Positions 48,550-61,463 of a stretch of DNA of 64,000 nt are shown piece by piece. Position numbers and translations under genes: made by a program. The notes beneath the pieces were generated by a model that saw nothing but the letters and a program-made list of their open reading frames with translations, did no database searches and was not told the origin of the DNA. Position 1 is the first letter of the stretch; every line of letters starts with the position of its first letter. Source of the stretch: Chlorops oryzae (Eukaryota > Arthropoda > Insecta > Diptera > Chloropidae); NCBI GenBank assembly GCA_020466095.1, contig CM035808.1:41387555-41451554 (forward strand), given 5' to 3'.

Positions 48550-51082
48550 TATGAGCGCCTAGTGCGGGTAGGAGAAAGGGCTCTGAGGAAAATGTACACA
48601 AAAGAGATAGAAAGACGAATATCGAAAACTTTTACCAAAACATAGGTCGGTGTATTTATATAGATATGTATGTAGACACCCGATCAGGTTGTTACATTTC
48701 TCTTTACAATAAATCAAAATATCATTTTTTTGGTTCGTATGGATGAAAAACAATCAAGGAGTTGATATTTGGGGGTTTTCTTTTTGCCTTTGTTGCGCGT
48801 TTTACACTCTCGAGTGATTAGGTTAGGTTTGGTTAGGTTAGGTTAAAAGAGCTGTCTTATATTGACACACTTGGACCTTGGACCCGTTGTGATACTCTAC
48901 AGTGGTGAACACCTATCTCTAGAACCATTTAGAGCTAGCCAGCGATTTGGGCAAGATTGACCGAGCCTAAATTCCTTGGAGACTGTATATCATAGCTTCC
49001 TACATAAGAAAATCTTCTACTTGAAAACACAGTGCAGAAAACTCCTCCTCCGACAAGTTCTTCGACTTTCAAGTGGCTTCGAAAGCAAATAAGTACTCTT
49101 ATTATTGCGTTTTCAGGCCTGTGAGCAACTTAAGGGGAAAACTCCCTAAAATTGTTAAAGAATTTGAAAACACTACATAATTTCTATTATTATTAGTCTG
49201 ATCTCAATACTCTTATGAGCGTATCTACTTTCATACAACATTTTTGCGACGTAGATACATAAATAGCTTTGAGTATTTATTTGTATTTTTCAAAATAGAA
49301 TTCATGACATAAAGTGGGCTTTACCCGCGTCATGACCCTAAAATACGTCGCTGATATGGTTTTGGTCTTTCAGCAGAATATCACCAAACCCCATCAATGC
49401 TTTTGAAGTGAATAGTTTTTTTGTCCCTTATGTACACCAGTTTCACATAATTTTAAATGCATTTCCGCTTTGTTCGTCATCCGAGCATCTGAAACAATTC
49501 CTATACAATGGCCCCAAGACAGCGTTGGCCACGATGGGATAAGTGGCATTGCTTCGTCAGCACCGATTTTGCTTGGCCCTTTTCTGCATCCATTGATAGC
49601 TGCCACGATATTTCATCAGCTATTTTGAATGAAATCTTCGGTACCAGATATACATAAATACATAGCTACATACATATGTATCTACTTAAAGTACATACGT
49701 ATCTGCGTAAAATCTCTTTATAGCCGAAGAAAGTGCTAGCGAAATCACTAACACCCGAAAGACAATAAAATTCTCTACAGTAGACACCATTTACGTAACT
49801 GTATCGCCGTATCCGAATATGAAAAATACGATGATTACTTGGACGTTGCGGTATCTTTATCTTGGTCTTTCTAATCTTACGTTAAACTGAATACATTTTT
49901 AAGAAGCCGAAGCGAGGGAGAGGGAGGGATTTGTTTTCTCTTTTTGCATAAATTGTAGTTTAACTGGCATTTAAGTTTGATACTGGAAGTGAAAAAAAAA
50001 AAATTTTTTTTTCTAGAGAATCTCTTTCAACGGAATTTGTTAGAATGACTCTGCCTCGGATTGCCTTTTTAGCCGGCTCATTGTATTTAATTTGCATAAA
50101 CGTTAGAAAAATTACTAAGAATACGGACGATATCTGCTTCGGGAGATTAGTTCGTTCATTCGTGATGTGCCTACATACAATATTTTAATATCCATCTATT
50201 CATTATAAGTGTTATGTACATATATACCTACATATGTATGTATATCAGGCGATATTAAGCACTCAGCGTGTTCGATTTATCGCTGTATGAGAAGATTACA
50301 AGTTTTGATCCAGTTGGCTTTGTTGTTGTTGTTGTTGCTGTTGCTGTTGCTCGTGATGGGGACCGGTAACAAGTGTAAGCTAGTTCTCCTCTGAAAACAT
50401 TTTCGTTTGTTAAGACGAAAGACATTTAAACGTGATGGCTTTAGCACCATTTCCAGCACAATTCAACAAGTCTTTTGATAAAGAATACTTACGGTGTCTG
50501 CTTCTTGTGCTCATGCCTAATAACGCCACTCTTGTGTTTGATTATTTAATTAGAAATCTACAGCATTGACACTGTTTTTGCTTAGGCTTTGGGGGGGAAA
50601 AATAGGTCAATCTGAAGCGATTCACAGCTGTGCAATTAGACTGATTATGCGATGCAACGGCACGCTAAGGGAGTGGCCTCAGGAGGGAGATAGAAAAGTT
50701 CTACTTCTCATCGCAAAAAAATGTTTGTTAACCCTCTTCAACTGGCGTGATCTAATTTTAACAATTTAACTGATATGGGGTCTAACAGACGTCTCATCTC
50801 TGAACTGATTTTCCTCTTTAAATGCCTGATTGGCGTGTTCTTGGCCTTATTTCTTATAAGAGCAAAAAATTTTCAATCCAAAGCAGGATAAAAGACATTT
50901 TTTGAAAGGATCACAATCATCGTAATCTCGGATTTTACAAACGGACGCATTAGTTTCTGTTTTGCGATGTTTGTCTGGCTACGCCGTCAGCCAGAGGGTT
51001 AAGAGGCTCGGTTTCAATGTATCAATGTATTTGCCGACATTAATGAGCCTCTATGAGCGAGTGTTCCTTCAAGGGAGGGTTC
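48550..51082. other. no gene supported
   Basis: Contains GGTTA repeats near 48822-48845 and a TTG/CTG run at 50321-50350. No convincing gene. Confidence 0.5.
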
Positions 51083-51477
51083 CAGAGCCGTAACTCGGCA
51101 TGTTCAGGCGGTGCGTTGCACGGGGGCCCCCAGCTCTGAGGGGCCCCCGAAGATATTTTTTTTTTAAGAAATCATTTCAAAGTAGAGGTAGAAAAGATCG
51201 TCGATAATGTTTTTATTACATTGTTTATGTTTTATGGAAGAGAAAGGGAAAGACAAGGAATTGAAAGAAGGAATCAAAACAAAAATGACAATCTGATTTC
51301 GCATTAGGCATCGAGAAGCGTTTTCCTATTCTGTTTGCTATTTCTCACGATTTTTGAACCTTTTTTTAATACATTTCCAAAAAGCTTTGAAATCACCTTT
51401 TTTGTTTAGAAATTAATATTCAAGGGCCCTCTAGGAAATCTTGTACAGGGGCCCCCGAGACCATCGCTACGGCTCTG
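51083..51477. mobile_element. hAT-like MITE
   Basis: Ends CAGAGCCGTAAC and GCTACGGCTCTG. The flanking octamers GAGGGTTC and GAGGTTTC match at 7 of 8 positions. GC-rich GGGGGCCCCC blocks near both ends resemble the elements at 6255 and 52112. Confidence 0.7.
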
Positions 51478-51654
51478 GAGGTTTCGCCTGATTATTTGCT
51501 GATTCCGTAAGAACAACTATATTTTGTTAGTGATTAAAAGTATAATCTACTCTTTTATTTATAATATCTTATTTCCACAATTGAAAAGAACAAAGGTAAA
51601 TGCTACGGAATCTCTTCCTGACAAAAAAACTCTTTCAAAAAATGTCACTTAATA

Positions 51655-51839
51655 CAGCCAAGTCTGGATAGTCCGGATAGAGTGAACACGTCAGTGGTGT
51701 GAACTTCTCGCGGGAAGGCCGTTCAAAATCATTAGGAAAACAAACCTTTTATGTGAAAACTGGGCCTCGATAGTGTGAACAGTATCGGTAATATGAACAG
51801 ACCTGGGTTAAAATAGTTCACTCTATCCAGATTCTATTG
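51655..51839. mobile_element. pogo-type MITE
   Basis: CAGCCAAGTCTGGATAG...AGAGTGAAC at the left pairs with GTTCACTCTATCCAGATTCT at the right. TA on both sides. 185 bp, non-coding. Confidence 0.6.
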
Positions 51840-52111
51840 TAATAGATTAAACTGGCCTGGACGGAACGCGTTGCTCAGGCTCTGCAGTCTAGGTTGAAGA
51901 GGTTTGTAATAGAGTAAAAACGTACGAAGCACTTCGTAGAGAGTTTGAACTGGTTCAGCAAACATTTTCTGGGCATTGAATCAAAGTAGTATTGTATTAA
52001 GGTCTGTAGTAAAGAAGAGTTAAGCATGTGACGTCATTTGATGCCATATTTTTGGGATCTCACATACTTGTGGCAGAGTCTTAATTCTTCTTGTTAAGAG
52101 AAATAACAGTC

Positions 52112-52279
52112 CAGTAGCGTAGTGAGGGGGGGATGGAAAAGCGGGAAGTCGCCCCGGGCGCCAAATCATATTTCAAATTTTATGATGGTATTTTTATTGA
52201 GGCCGATTGGAGGGGGCGGCATTTCCTGCATTGTGCCCCCATCGGTCCCCGGGCGCCGAAATGTCTCGCTACGCCACTG
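52112..52279. mobile_element. hAT-like MITE, unbroken copy
   Basis: Ends CAGTAGCGTAGTGAG and CTCGCTACGCCACTG. The flanking octamers TAACAGTC and TAACAGTA match at 7 of 8. This is the intact relative of the split element at 6255-10284. Confidence 0.8.
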
Positions 52280-52300
52280 TAACAGTACCGACATATTGTA

Positions 52301-52699
52301 AAGCCTGAAATCCACTATAGAGTTTTTTACGTAGAGAAAAGAGTGTAGAGTGTATAGAACCTACCTTTGTTGTGTAAACTGAAGACCGTCTATAAAATTC
52401 TACAACCCGATAGAGAGCTACCGTCAAGATATTTAAAGAAGAACTCTACTATGTACTCCGCGACTGTTAACATTGCAAAAGAATGTAGAAAAGAATGACT
52501 CTACGGTAGAGAAATTAACTTTTGCAGTGTATTCGGTTGTGGCGGACATAGTATAGCTATACTCTTAATATGTCGACGGCAGCTCTACATAGAACTGGAG
52601 AATTGTAGAGGCGGTCTTCGGTGTACACAACAAAGGTAGACTCTATACACTTTGCACTGTTTTCTCTACGTAAAAAACTCTATAGTGGATTTCAGGCTT
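52301..52699. mobile_element. MITE with about 75-bp inverted ends
   Basis: Ends start AAGCCTGAAATCCACTATAG and pair over about 75 bp with scattered mismatches. TA flanks on both sides. The interior repeats CTCTAC/GTAGAG. The plus frame at 52621-52911 begins inside the right arm and is not a gene. Confidence 0.7.
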
Positions 52700-55600
52700 T
52701 AAGGAGACGTAAATTCCGAATGATCAAATTTATAGGCACCCGAAATCTTGGTTTGAACCACGAAAATTGGCATGTCGCATGGCTGATCAGTGATCACCAT
52801 GGAGGTAGTTATGCAGGGTCTTTCAGACACATATTTGCGAATGAACTGAGGAACAAAAAACTGTTACAGAATATATTCCATCGAGTCACACATTTATCTT
52901 GTTATGGTTAGCTTGACTATACAAAAAATTCCGGTTTAATTCGAAATTTCAATTTCGTAAGCAGCATTTTTTTTGAATGAATGCATTGAAAAGAAAAAAA
53001 CAAACTCATTAATTTTACGCGCCAAATTCAAAATCGCTTTCAATTGACCACAGTTCAAGAATTTCGATAAGATTGAAAACAAAAAGCAATTCTGGAATTT
53101 CACTCTCATTTTGAGTCAATTGAGCTGCGATGACATCACATCCATAGCGTAACCGCCATTTCACTTCGCCTCATCGGAATTCCAAAAGTGTACCAATTGA
53201 ACTACGTGCTCCCAAAAAAACATTCTTTTTAAACAGAACAGAACAAAACAAAACGAAACTAAACAAAATATAGAGACGAAAACTGATACAATGGGAAGAA
53301 TGATCTTTTGAACGAAAAACGAATGAAATTTTTTTAGTTAGAAGTTCGCACCCACTCAGCGCTGCCACTGACAAATTATTTTCCCTACCAAATATACATC
53401 TAAATCCTACCACAATCGATTGCAGCCTACCAAAAATTTTTCAAGTACAAAAAAGCGTTTTATTGCTCACAAATCTCATATTTACAATAACAAAAGTCAT
53501 ATAGACACATCAAGCGCAGTTTTCCGGTGCATTTGAATTTACTCTGACGTTTTTGCAGTTTGTCATCATATCAGTAATTTGAATTGGTTAAAATATAATA
53601 TATGAAAAATAACCAAGCTCAGACTGATTCTTCAGATTAATTAATTACAAAATGTTTTTTTTTTTAATTTATTCTTAGTGTCCAAAATTGCTTAAAAATA
53701 ACGAATAAGCTATCTGCTTGAATTTCATTTGCCATATTCAACCAACAACAGTGATTATTTTCTTCAAAATATTTAAAGAAGAAAAAATCAACCTACCACT
53801 GTTGCCAGTTAAGCGAGATCTCTGCGGTATTATGAAGATATAACTCGAACCACCATTATCCAAAGAAATAGTTCGAGTTATAGAGACTTCGAATAGGTGA
53901 AAAAAAAATTTATATAAAATACTCGCTTTTGCTTCCCAATTCAGTTCGAGTTATAGAAAATTCAAGTTGTAGAAGTTCGAGCTACATATGCAAGTTTGAC
54001 TATAAATAAAAATGAATTTTGTTGAAAATCCACAATCCTACCAAAATCTGATCCAACTTACCAACCTACCAAAGGAAGAAAATCCTACCAGATTTGGTAG
54101 AAAAAGCCCAAAATGGCAACGCTGCACCCACTGCACAAACCGATCGTCATCGACAGACGACCGACGACGATCTTTTGGTGAGTTCATCTAAGGCGGCTTC
54201 ATTCGGTTTTGCTTATGTCAAAACGTTTTTTATTGTATGTTCGCCAAAGTTTTGTTATAACCGAACACAAAACTGAAGCGAAGCTTTGTGACTGTAAATA
54301 AATACATATGTATGTACATATGCACGAATTTAGGCAGATTTTCGTTGTTCGTCGCTCGTTGTTTGTCGTTTTTCATGTGGCTATTGAGGCTGTTCGATCG
54401 ACTTCGATTTCCCATTTTAAGTTGTTTGCATTGGAATGATTGATTTTTTGGCAACGTCCGTATAAACGATTTTTGACCATAAATGGTGATGCAAACATTT
54501 TTGATTTACTTATGTACGAACTGGGTCCATATTCGATTCGGATTTCTTTATTCGTTTGTTTACTTCGATAACGTAGCCATGTGGAACAGCAGCAGCAGTT
54601 CCGAGTTTGGTCTGTTCCGTTGAAGTGCATTTTTCGCTGTTCAACGTTACGATTTTCAACTCGGTTCTATTGTTCTTAAATAGTTAAAACGGAAACAGAA
54701 CTCAAGCGAGCGAAAAATTGTCATGCGATAGACCAGTTTATCTCCAATAATGGAAGAGCTTTGAGGTTAGAGACCATATGCGGATTGTGCCTGTTTTGAA
54801 AAAAGCAACACTCAAATGGGCTAATAAAAATGTGCCGAAATGATGCTTAATTTTTTTTTTAGAAATTTTTTTCTTATACCTAGCAATTATTTTTCTCAAT
54901 AGAAACGTTCAGCTCTTGATAATCACGTGCTTCTAATTTGGGTTAAATGTGTCATCGCCTTCAGGAAATTAAATTTCAGATTTTCTATAGTCATTCACTT
55001 TCCGAGCTACATCTGTTTTTTCATACGCAGCTGCAGCAGGGTATACATCTTGTGCGGATCTTGTAACAGCTAGCTCTAATCGCGGAATGTATGGACACAT
55101 ATACAATGTATGTGCTATACGCTCTATCACGTTTTTTTCACCCATAGAAATTGATCCGCCCTAATATACATACATATATTCTTGATCAGGAACGAAAGCT
55201 GGCTTTCTTATTTGTTTTTTTTTTTTTTTTTGGAATATGCAAACGATATGAGACCATTTGTGAAATTATTTCTAAGATCAATAGAAAATAATATGAAAGA
55301 GTTTTGGCTTTCTGAGGCGTCTCGGCCCAAAGGACCTGAAAGTCTGCTGTTCATGGACTCATTCAAAACTCAGTTTTCGATATCGTGACAATACCCAGCC
55401 CACCCTAATAGAATCCACAGGAGTTGTCTACCTATACTTATAAAAATTATGCCACCCATATTCGAATATAAAATCTGAGGATATCTAACTTTATGTTCGG
55501 TAATGATTCAGAAGTTTCAAGATTCACGAATTGTCTATTTTCCAATCCAATCAGATGTAATTAATTACAACTTTATTACAATTTTAATTTTCCTTCGATA

Positions 55601-56126
55601 TTTCCCCTGCTCTAATCGGAAAGTTTATTCTGAGGTATTGAGTTTGCATGCCATCTTAATTGGTTTTTTTAGCTTTAAGTTCTCGTCATTGAGCTCTTTT
55701 ATCTCATTTATCAACTCGCCAAGGGAAATTTTCATTGTTTTAATATACATTGTATTTATTTTTTCATTAAATTTTGAAACAAAAACCTTTTATGGTATCA
55801 AATTACTGAAATGCTCATGAAACGATCGAGGGCTCGAATGTTATCTGCTTTCTTCGGAGCGGAGCGTTCAGTGAACGAAATGAGTAAATTGATATACATA
55901 TTTTACCGAGAAGTCGTAACCCTTCTACACTTGTACATTGAAAACTTCAATAACTGATAGCATAGTTATTTTTAAACGACCACACCCTGTGGAAAAAGTA
56001 TGATTTGATATCGAACGAATGAGTAAATGATATGTTTATGCTCTCATTATTGTTCATCTGAAGTGAGAAAAATTTTGATAATTCGGGGTCCTATCAAGCA
56101 TACAATTTCAGAGGAAAAAATATTAA
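52700..56126. other. no gene supported; repeat fragments
   Basis: TTCGAGTTATAGA-type pogo-like pieces at 53845-53990 and a mini-me-like remnant around 55030-55190 (TTGTAACAGCTAGCTCTA, TTCTTGATCAGGAACGA). No convincing coding exon. Confidence 0.45.
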
Positions 56127-57080
56127 CAAAAACAGAACGAAGAAAGCTAAACTCGGTCGAACACGACTTTGGCATACCCCGATTCCCAGTATGCCTTTGG
56201 ATGCACAAACTAATTGAAATCGGTTTTTTTTTTTGTCATTGCAGTGGGTAGAGACCTGAGTAATAGGATAGTAGTAGGATTGAGAGATCACCGAAGATAA
56301 ATGGTATACCATTAACCGGCCCCGGGTGCTATCTTGAGCCTTTAACGTTCTTCTTTGGAATGAGAGACTTCCCGCGAGGGGGCAGCTTTTGGCCAGTTAT
56401 GGGTTTGGCAAACCCGTGGACTCTAGCTAACGATTTAACAGTGCGGAAGATTGGGCATATGATCAAACTGGAAGAATGTTCAGTAGCTGCGTTTGGGTAG
56501 CGCACGGTTGAAAAACCGCCCAGAGCGCCGGTGCATTTAAACGTACTTATTTTTCCCCCCATTTTTTTTTTAATGAGCGGGCGTGGAAGAGATCTCGCCC
56601 AGGCCGCTAAAACCGGCGCTGAGTATGTTGTTTACCCTTCTAGAAAGCAATGCGCGAATGGTTTACCAAATTAACTTGTTAGCATTGTATAGCGGAAACC
56701 AGGAGCCCCACGGCCAAATTTGTCTTGGTTAGTCTTTGCGACGCCCCTGGTGAGAGTCTCGCTGGAGCTGTGGTTATTGATGAGGTGAGGAAAGCACTGT
56801 ATCTTGACTAAGGATTTTGATTGTGGCTATACCCCTGCATGAGATAAGATTGATTCACTGATCATTACAGCGGCTCCCCCAGTTGGAACTCAGTGTAGTC
56901 GTGTTAGGATTGAAAGAGAGACTTTATAGGAAATGCTAGACTTGAGACCGCTTTTTCTGAAAATATAATTTTTCAGTTATTTCTTTATTGCCATATGTAT
57001 ACAATATAGTAATATGTCTAGCTCTATCTGTTACAAGATCCCTCTAACTCTTATATACCCTGCTTGGGCTGGGTATTAAA
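56127..57080 (+). mobile_element. mini-me-like ends around an unidentified GC-rich insert
   Basis: AGAAAGCTAAACTCGGTCGA at the left and ATACCCTGCTTGGGCTGGGTAT at the right are mini-me-like ends. The middle (about 56240-56950) is more GC-rich than its surroundings and unlike the other copies. One plus frame reads CDAPGESLAGAVVIDEVRKA before a stop; I do not recognise it. It may be a separate element inserted here. Confidence 0.5.
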
Positions 57081-58308
57081 AATATATCTGCTATCTGTTC
57101 GACGAACTCGAAGAAATACTTTTTCATGGGATTACCAACGAACATTCGGGGTTACACATAAATACAACAAACGCAAAGAAAGAATTTTTTCAGATATTTT
57201 TATTCTTATTTCAAAATAAAATTCCCTTCATTGAATGTACAGCTCATAGATACATAGGTACTGTTGATTCAGCTTTTAACACTTGCACCCTTAATTTAAA
57301 AGTATTTTTTCTCTGGGTTTCGTTCGCCCATCGAACACAAAGATTGACGATCGATTTCGGTTTGGATTTTATTCTCAAAATTTCGTGAGTATTCTGAAAT
57401 TGAATTCAATGCACCCTTTAGGTTCGGAAAAAGCAAAATCCTGACACCGAGGGCAATATGTGGAACTGTTAACCCAGAGCGCAGTGCACATATTTCGGCA
57501 CATAAGAATTTCTTTAATTCCACAAGTGCATTGGTTTCGCGAACATGAATGCGAATGAGAATGTGAAATTGGGACGCGTGGGGGGCGTTGGAATCGCACA
57601 CTCTTGTCAGTTCTGAGAAACACTTCCGCACTCACAATAAGACGGAAAGTCTTTGGTATGACTCATGACGGCCGCAGTCCGTCTCAAACTGTCAGATTCG
57701 TGGGGTGGGTCTGTTGAATCTCTGCTATTCACCCATCAGAAAGTGAAATCCTACCCCAAATTTTGTTCCTCGTATTACTTTCATTGCAACATGAGGTCAG
57801 TCATGTGCACAAAAATCCGAGGGTTGAATTCAACTGCATAACTACTAAGACTAATTACCCTCCAGTAGTGAAGAGGTAAACTTGCCGAAAAGGAGTACTC
57901 TGAGATTACTCGGAATTGGACTAGGCAAAATGTAGAGTGCTTTATTGTACGAGTATATGGGAATTGACCTTGAGAAGCAACAAGTGGGTTAGAAGGTGTG
58001 TAGCTAAAACTTGTACTAACTTGTACAATTGGGAAGACTGACCTCTAATCGAATCCAGGTGGTCTTCTCTTGGAGCTTAAATGTGGGAGTGGTCATTTGT
58101 CAATGACAGCTCAGTGCTAAAAAGGACAGTCTCAGGCATTGGTTGACTAACGAAAAGGGTGTAGTCGGAGCATTTCTGTGACTAGGCGCGGAGTAGTTGG
58201 AGAGTAGTAGAAATTATTGCAGGGTAAGGACGTATACATACAAAAATACATACATGCCTAAACCGTATGTGCACATCTTCAATTCGAATTCAAATTTATA
58301 CATCGATA

Positions 58309-58629
58309 CCCTGCAGTAATATGGTCTGACCCAAGTCTAGCCTTCAGTCAGTTCATCATGTTACCAGTACTAGTCCCTCATAATTCTATATCTAGTGCAT
58401 TAAACTGACCGTTTTAACATGGGCCTGTCATTGGAGATGGACCCATCCGCAAAACGTCTGATCGTAGGTAACATAAGTTCTTTTTGAGCTACCCTTAAAC
58501 CAATCCGTTGATTACCGACCGCCGGCTAGCCGAATTTGATGGAGCAAACTGCCATAATATAACCGGTAGGATTTGGACCGGTCAAAGGCTAGTCCTTCTT
58601 TCGAAATTGACCGGCTCATTACTGCAGGG
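58309..58629. mobile_element. MITE with CCCTGCAGTAAT ends
   Basis: Ends CCCTGCAGTAAT and ATTACTGCAGGG with TA on both sides. 321 bp. The ends resemble the CCCTGTAG element at 35950. Confidence 0.6.
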
Positions 58630-60059
58630 TACCTATGTCCATTCAAACAAATGACAGTCCAGGCAAGTCGTATGAAATTTTTGTCTTGAGCTGAAATTGT
58701 TTTTCGACTCCTCGGAAATTAAATAAACAGAAAAATTCAAGTCGAATTACTTCTTTCCAAACACGTGACTCTGTTTGTTATCGAAAAACCAATAAAATTA
58801 ATTAAAGAACCCCAGACGGCTTAACTTACTTTAACAGAGTTTGGCATTCCAACTTTTACTTTCTTTGCATGTCGAAGCTTGTTTTTTTTCTAACTATAAA
58901 TTTTATTCAATTATCGCAATTAGTTTGTACGGAGAATTCAAAAATCAATTAAAAACTTTAACGGACCACAAATGAAGCCAATTAGTGTTTTTTTACTATA
59001 TAAGTAAAAGCCAAAAAAAGTTTCCCAACTTCTGCGTTAGTTTAGCTTTCTTGGCGGCTTCAACTGAAACGAATTTTTTATTGAAACTTTTTAGTTAATT
59101 TATTGCATTTTCTTGTTAGCAGCACATTCCGAAAATATGTGCCTGTACTTTTTTTTCACATTTAATGCCGTTCCGGTCTCATAACTTTCTGCTTGAAAGC
59201 ACCATTATTCCTGTTATTTTTGGAGAAGAAGAAATTAATGCTCACCGAAAACATCTACGCTGAAGTTTGCCGTTTGCGGTTATAACAACAATGAGGACTT
59301 ATAGTCGAAATGAGAGTGATTTTTAGTTTATTTTACGCCATGGACTGCACAAATTATTCGAAGAAGTGGTCTAAGCCCCAGGCTCAATGAAGTGCTGTCT
59401 GTCTTTTTATATCTGTCTTTGCAATTGCGGGCGCAACGGAACCGCGGATCACTCTTGCGATTTACATATTAGGGACTGTAACTCATCATGATCAAGTGAG
59501 ACTAAAAAGACGTGGAAGTCTTATTTAGTCTTTTGTCTAAGTTGGATGTGATCTTTGGGTAGTCCGTTTTGGGAGTCACGATATGACAATTAATAAAGGA
59601 CAGATAGTCTCGTCCCACGTACAACATCGGAATGACCATTGTTGGGATATTATCTTATGTCTCCGTTTCGTTCTCAATAACATTGTTACAAACATTTCCA
59701 CAAAAATTACCACTAGATCAAAATCTAATTTTGCTATTGGATAGGTACATTAGGTATTTGCACCCCGAATCACGGTTGCCACTTATGGTACAATTGTACC
59801 AAAGCTTATACTTTTTTGTTTGTTTGGTACATTGGTACCCAATTTTCCAATTAGGTACATTTTTCGGCTGGTTGCAAATCGCTGATACCTAATATTTAAA
59901 CTCTAATGGATATCGCGCTAATCCTGTTCTGAAAGATATAGCTGTAACAGTGACTCAACTCAGAATATAAGGCGGTTCGAATACTTCGTGCAAAGCATTG
60001 TACTTTTTTTTCTAGACTGAATACAATTAAGTTTTTGTTACTTTTTTGACCAATATATA
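58630..60059. other. no gene supported
   Basis: A/T-rich; short GGTACA/TGTACC repeats near 59786-59860. No gene seen. Confidence 0.5.
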
Positions 60060-60893
60060 CCCAGCCGGAAATTTCACATTTCTGCAGTACTTCCGAAGTG
60101 GTGAAAATTCATACTGCGACTACTCGCATTATTAACCCTTACTTCTAATGAAGTTTGTTAGGAGATGGCCGCTATTTTCAGTACTTCAAAATTCATGCGT
60201 TATTCATTAGGTAAAGGAGTGTATGACCCTGGTCCGCATGAAAACTTCATTTGGGAAAAGTGCACGTGCTGGCTGGCTAAAATGGATCCAATGTGCATGA
60301 TTATTTCATTTGAAAATAGAGTATATGCTGCTAACATGAATGAAAATATCATTCTGAACAAAGGCTATGGTGCCAACGGGAATGAGAATTTCATTTGAAA
60401 AAATAGTATGTATACGCCGCGGGGATCTGAGAGGAGAAGGAAAATAAATTTTTAAAATTTTTTAGATGTTTTAATAAGCGCTTTCGAACTTGTATTTTTT
60501 CAATGAATATTTTTTTAAAAATTGCCGGATACGGCCATATTTCGTCACTTCGTGACTCTGACACATTATCGCCTTTGGAAAGACTTAAAAGTTTCAATTC
60601 TTAAAACATCTTAAGTACAACAATATTATAAAACTTTTGAGAATTGTAGCACACAGATTGAAATGCATCTTGTCATGGAAATTTCATAGGATCTTCATTG
60701 AAAATAGGAGTATACAACCATCTTTCAAATGAAAATTTCATTTGAAGAAGAGTCTGTTGCATTGCGCTCTTGCTTCTGTGATATTTTCACTAGAAGATCA
60801 TTTGAAAAACCGCCAATTGGCCTCTTTCGAAGTTAATGCTTCACTACTTCTGCATTAATGATTTGTTCATGCATGGGATAAAGTCCGGCTGGG
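60060..60893. mobile_element. TA-flanked element with CCCAGCCGGA ends
   Basis: Ends CCCAGCCGGA and TCCGGCTGGG with TA on both sides. The interior has repeated ATGAAAATTTCATTTGAAAA-type motifs in both orientations. 834 bp; the frames inside are not supported. Confidence 0.6.
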
Positions 60894-61463
60894 TAAGTAT
60901 GTGACTTATAAATTTTTTGGTACCGTTTTCGGTTTTGGTACATTTTTTTTTAGATTGTGTACAGTGTTGCGTTTAGGGGTTTCCCTAGATTAGGTTTTTC
61001 CTACTTTTAGGTCGTTGGGAATTTTTAGGAGTTGAACAAATTTTCCTAGGAGAATTTTAGGGGCTTATGATATATTAGTATAAACAAATATTGTGCGAAG
61101 TTTAAAGTTGTTTGATATAGAAAATCTGTCAAAATTTGTTGTTGTTCTTTCCAAGTTATTTTTCATTAACATTTGAATATTGTACTGTTTAGGAGGCACA
61201 TTTCGAATCTGGGGGAGTTAAGGAGTAGTTTTAGGTGATGCTTACCTCGAACATGGTTTGGTACAAAAATATTGATGACTGTAGTGGCAGCCGTGCCCCG
61301 AATATAAGTTTTCCCCGATTAAAACCATTGAAACTGTGCCTTTTTTAAGCTTCAGTCTACTGAATTCATTTGAATAAAAGCTTCCTTCGCTGTCACTTCG
61401 GCCAAATTTCGGCGCGTTATGGCACGATTTGGTGAAAAAGTTCAACCGTGCTCAACCACGCCA

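Noticed and set aside
52621..52911. 96-codon plus frame
   Set aside because: It starts within the right arm of a MITE and has no domain.
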